Below, one piece after another: positions 62,263 through 64,000 of a stretch of DNA of 64,000 nucleotides. The DNA comes from Clostridium polynesiense (lineage in GTDB: Bacteria; Bacillota; Clostridia; Clostridiales; Clostridiaceae). The stretch covers positions 1 through 64,000 of the forward strand of contig NZ_CCXI01000142.1 of NCBI RefSeq assembly GCF_000820705.1. The letters run 5' to 3'. The notes beneath the pieces are model-generated. The model worked only from the letters and a program-made list of their open reading frames with translations. It searched no databases and was not told the DNA's origin. Numbering within the stretch: the stretch's first letter is position 1; each line of letters starts with the position of its first letter. The position numbers and the translations under genes were made by a program.

Positions 62263-62526
62263 ATGAATGATATTAATACAAACCAACTGATATTAAACTT
62301 AGAAAAGTTGCATACAACTGACTTAGGAATTGGACGAATTAAAAAAAATCTTTCTTTGGATGTAGAGGATGTTGTGAATTGGTGCAGAGAAAAAATACAG
62401 AATCCTAATGCTTCCTTAATGAGAAAGGGCAAAAACTGGTATGTAAATATAGACAATTGTGAAATAACTATAAATGCTTATAGCTATACAATTATCACAG
62501 CCCATAAGATAAAAAATAGATTTTAG
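62263..62526 (+). CDS. DUF3781 family protein
   Basis: A small soluble protein of 87 residues from the ATG at 62263 (AAGGAAAG upstream); an ATG at 62230 has no such box. Signature LHTTDLGIGRIKKNLSLDVE, VVNWCREKIQNPNASLMRKG and KNWYVNIDNCEITINAYSYT. This DUF is common in clostridia and of unknown function. Confidence 0.8.
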   Translation: MNDINTNQLILNLEKLHTTDLGIGRIKKNLSLDVEDVVNWCREKIQNPNASLMRKGKNWYVNIDNCEITINAYSYTIITAHKIKNRF

Positions 62527-62604
62527 CTTTGAAACAGAGAGATAAGTTTATAAAGACTATAATCTCCTACACCAATAATTGATTATAAAATCGGAGGAAT
62601 AGAA

Positions 62605-63327
62605 ATGGCAGTTGATAGATATAAGGATGGCAGTATCTCAATTAAAAGCAATAATGGTTTAACTGTTATAAGTAAAATAATAGGTGAATCAAATGATAAA
62701 CAGGAAGAAAGGTTCCGATTATGGGTGGAAGACTGTGCAAAATTAGTAACTGCGTGCCCTCACACAATTAAGGAAACAGAACAATATTTTTTAGATAACT
62801 GTGATGCTGTGCTTATTGAAGCAAAGGATAGACGCATGAAGAGTTTTCAATCCAATGTTATTATGAACTACTGCAAAGATAAATTAGAGCATCAGGCACC
62901 AGAGTTTTCCTTTGACATGTCCGATGAGGAAATGGAGAAATGGCGCAAAGAAGAGAATTCTATGCGTCAGGAGGCTATGAATTCTTCTCCTGAACAGTTT
63001 GGACTTAATATTCGTGGGTACTGTTTGCCCCATACAGAGCGTAATTTAATTTTTTATGAGGAAGCTTATCAGGAAGCACAAAAATCAATGAAACATTCTA
63101 ATAATAAACTAAAGCAAATTGAAATGCAGGATATTTGTTTTTTCTTTGAGGAGACCACGGGACACTGTCAGTCCAGTGGCGGCGGCCGCAGCCTAATGAA
63201 TCAATTGATTGCTTTTATGGGTGTAGGAGAAGAAGATATCAAAAAACGAAGTGCCCGTTTCTTAGGATATATCAGTGCTCTGAGCGAGATGGGTGATTTA
63301 CCCCGTTTAGATACTTTAGATACATAG
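62605..63327 (+). CDS. Hypothetical protein, 240 residues
   Basis: I do not recognise this protein. It is soluble, acidic and helical (EEMEKWRKEENSMRQEAMNS). Notable features are a few Cys and His residues (ACPHTIKE, YCLPHTERN, ICFFFEETTGHC) and a Gly/Ser turn SSGGGRSLMNQLI. GGAGG precedes ATG. No known neighbours indicate a role; it lies among small unknown genes. Confidence 0.65.
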   Translation: MAVDRYKDGSISIKSNNGLTVISKIIGESNDKQEERFRLWVEDCAKLVTACPHTIKETEQYFLDNCDAVLIEAKDRRMKSFQSNVIMNYCKDKLEHQAPEFSFDMSDEEMEKWRKEENSMRQEAMNSSPEQFGLNIRGYCLPHTERNLIFYEEAYQEAQKSMKHSNNKLKQIEMQDICFFFEETTGHCQSSGGGRSLMNQLIAFMGVGEEDIKKRSARFLGYISALSEMGDLPRLDTLDT

Positions 63328-63450
63328 AATTAGGGAAACAAAAAGATTTTATCAATCTTATTATACTCAGGTACAAATTATATTTACAAAACATCACAGA
63401 TAGAAAACCATGGAATAAAATGTAATGATCAATATTTTTGAAGAAGGAAA

Positions 63451-63828
63451 ATGATGTTATTTAATAGAGTAGAACCCACCTTTGATAATGAACCAATCGA
63501 TGCTGTTATAGATTCAATAAAAGAAATCGATAATAAACTACCTGTTTGGAGATTTTTTGAGAATGTATTTCTTAATAAGCCTGATAGCATTAAAATTGTA
63601 ATTTATAATATCGAAGGAGAACCAGCAATAAAAAAATTAAATCTTGATGGCGAAATAATAAAATACACCTATATTTCAGATGGAAGCATTAAAGAATATA
63701 TGGGAAATGGCTTTAAAAAAACAAGATACGGCTCTGATATAAATTATGATTTATATCAAAACGATAAGTTTATCGTAAATATGATAGCTTATACGAATTA
63801 TGATAAACTGATAAATACTCATAATTAG
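63451..63828 (+). CDS. Hypothetical protein, 125 residues
   Basis: An unrecognised soluble protein. It begins FNRVEPTFDNEPIDAVIDSI, continues with a beta-rich core (IKIVIYNIEGEPAIKKLNLD, IIKYTYISDGSIKEYMG) and ends YDLYQNDKFIVNMIAYTNYD. The pattern is of a small single-domain protein such as an immunity-type protein, but nothing proves it. ATGs at 63451 and 63454 share a GGAAA box. Confidence 0.55.
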   Translation: MMLFNRVEPTFDNEPIDAVIDSIKEIDNKLPVWRFFENVFLNKPDSIKIVIYNIEGEPAIKKLNLDGEIIKYTYISDGSIKEYMGNGFKKTRYGSDINYDLYQNDKFIVNMIAYTNYDKLINTHN

Positions 63829-63865
63829 AGAACTTCTACAAGTATATGTAAATAATATACAAGGC

Positions 63866-63886
63866 ATTATGGAATATAAAAACTCT
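63866..63886 (-). terminator. Weak hairpin after the right-edge partial gene
   Basis: On the minus strand AACTC-CGGTAA-GAGTT followed by TTTATA. Confidence 0.45.
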
Positions 63887-63911
63887 TACCGGAGTTACTA
63901 CAATTATAATT

Positions 63912-64000
63912 TTAAAGAAATTCCTCCGGAATTTCCTCCTTCATTTTAAATTCCCAATTTTTAATTATCTTTTCTGACCTGTTCTCCCTGCTTTCCACTC
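63912..64000 (-). CDS. 3' end of a gene cut by the window edge, unknown
   Basis: The last 28 codons of a minus-strand gene: VESRENRSEKIIKNWEFKMK then EEIPEEFL and TAA at 63912-63914. A following hairpin supports a gene end. The family cannot be told from this fragment. Confidence 0.5.
   Translation of the reverse strand, partial: VESRENRSEKIIKNWEFKMKEEIPEEFL

Overview
The window is a low-GC, AT-rich Firmicute chromosome segment, most probably from a Clostridium-type anaerobe. Reasons: indolepyruvate:ferredoxin oxidoreductase, an EtfBA-lactate dehydrogenase locus, a SpoIIM-family protein, several families that are common in clostridia (DUF4342, DUF3781, DUF4179), strong AGGAGG ribosome binding sites and frequent TTG/GTG starts. 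I see no rRNA, tRNA, phage, IS element or CRISPR array.

Layout. 1-1183: frameshifted 5' end of a GH1 glycosidase, then a promoter-to-terminator structured RNA on the minus strand. 1184-15957: housekeeping and envelope genes (permuted NlpC/P60-like hydrolase, iorAB, lemA-TPM facing a DUF2207 protein, plsC, an SDR, msrA, a MATE pump, an OmpR-type two-component system, DUF4342). 16106-22770: a membrane cluster of RDD, SpoIIM, DUF58, MoxR, DUF4350, DUF4129 and a polytopic protein. 22967-31292: MacB/FtsX-type exporter, ECF sigma factor with DUF4179 anti-sigma candidate, DUF2804, VanY-type peptidase. 31609-34922: etfB-etfA-glcD, a lactate-oxidising complex behind a GntR-type operator, with a frameshifted third gene. 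34972-37765: three-gene ABC-2 exporter behind a ykkC-family riboswitch. 37795-42548: MFS, phosphoglucomutase, and a sodium:amino-acid symporter preceded by a phenylalanine-rich leader peptide and tandem terminators. 43185-43906: CarD-like regulator and cold-shock protein. 44140-54806: maltodextrin uptake and breakdown (binding protein, two permeases, lipoprotein amylase, phosphorylase, amylomaltase) with a divergent LacI regulator and two matching operators. 54846-58721: ferri-siderophore ABC system with an iron-box-like palindrome. 58793-64000: exonuclease III, then an accessory stretch of small, truncated or unknown genes.

The most distinctive non-coding signal is a family of six long palindromes sharing GGTGCCAGGCAC. 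Every copy lies within about 10 bp of at least one stop codon. They look like terminators that have been dispersed, and one supplies the stop codon of the LacI regulator. The other notable regulatory finds are the Phe-rich leader peptide (a Gram-positive attenuator of the pheL kind), the ykkC-type riboswitch, the roughly 430-nt RNA near the left end, and a perfect 25-bp hairpin in the cold-shock gene leader.

Three genes carry single-site lesions (homopolymer frameshifts in the GH1 and lactate dehydrogenase genes, an in-frame TGA in an acetyltransferase). These may be real mutations or sequencing errors. All family assignments come from reading the translated sequence; no database was searched.
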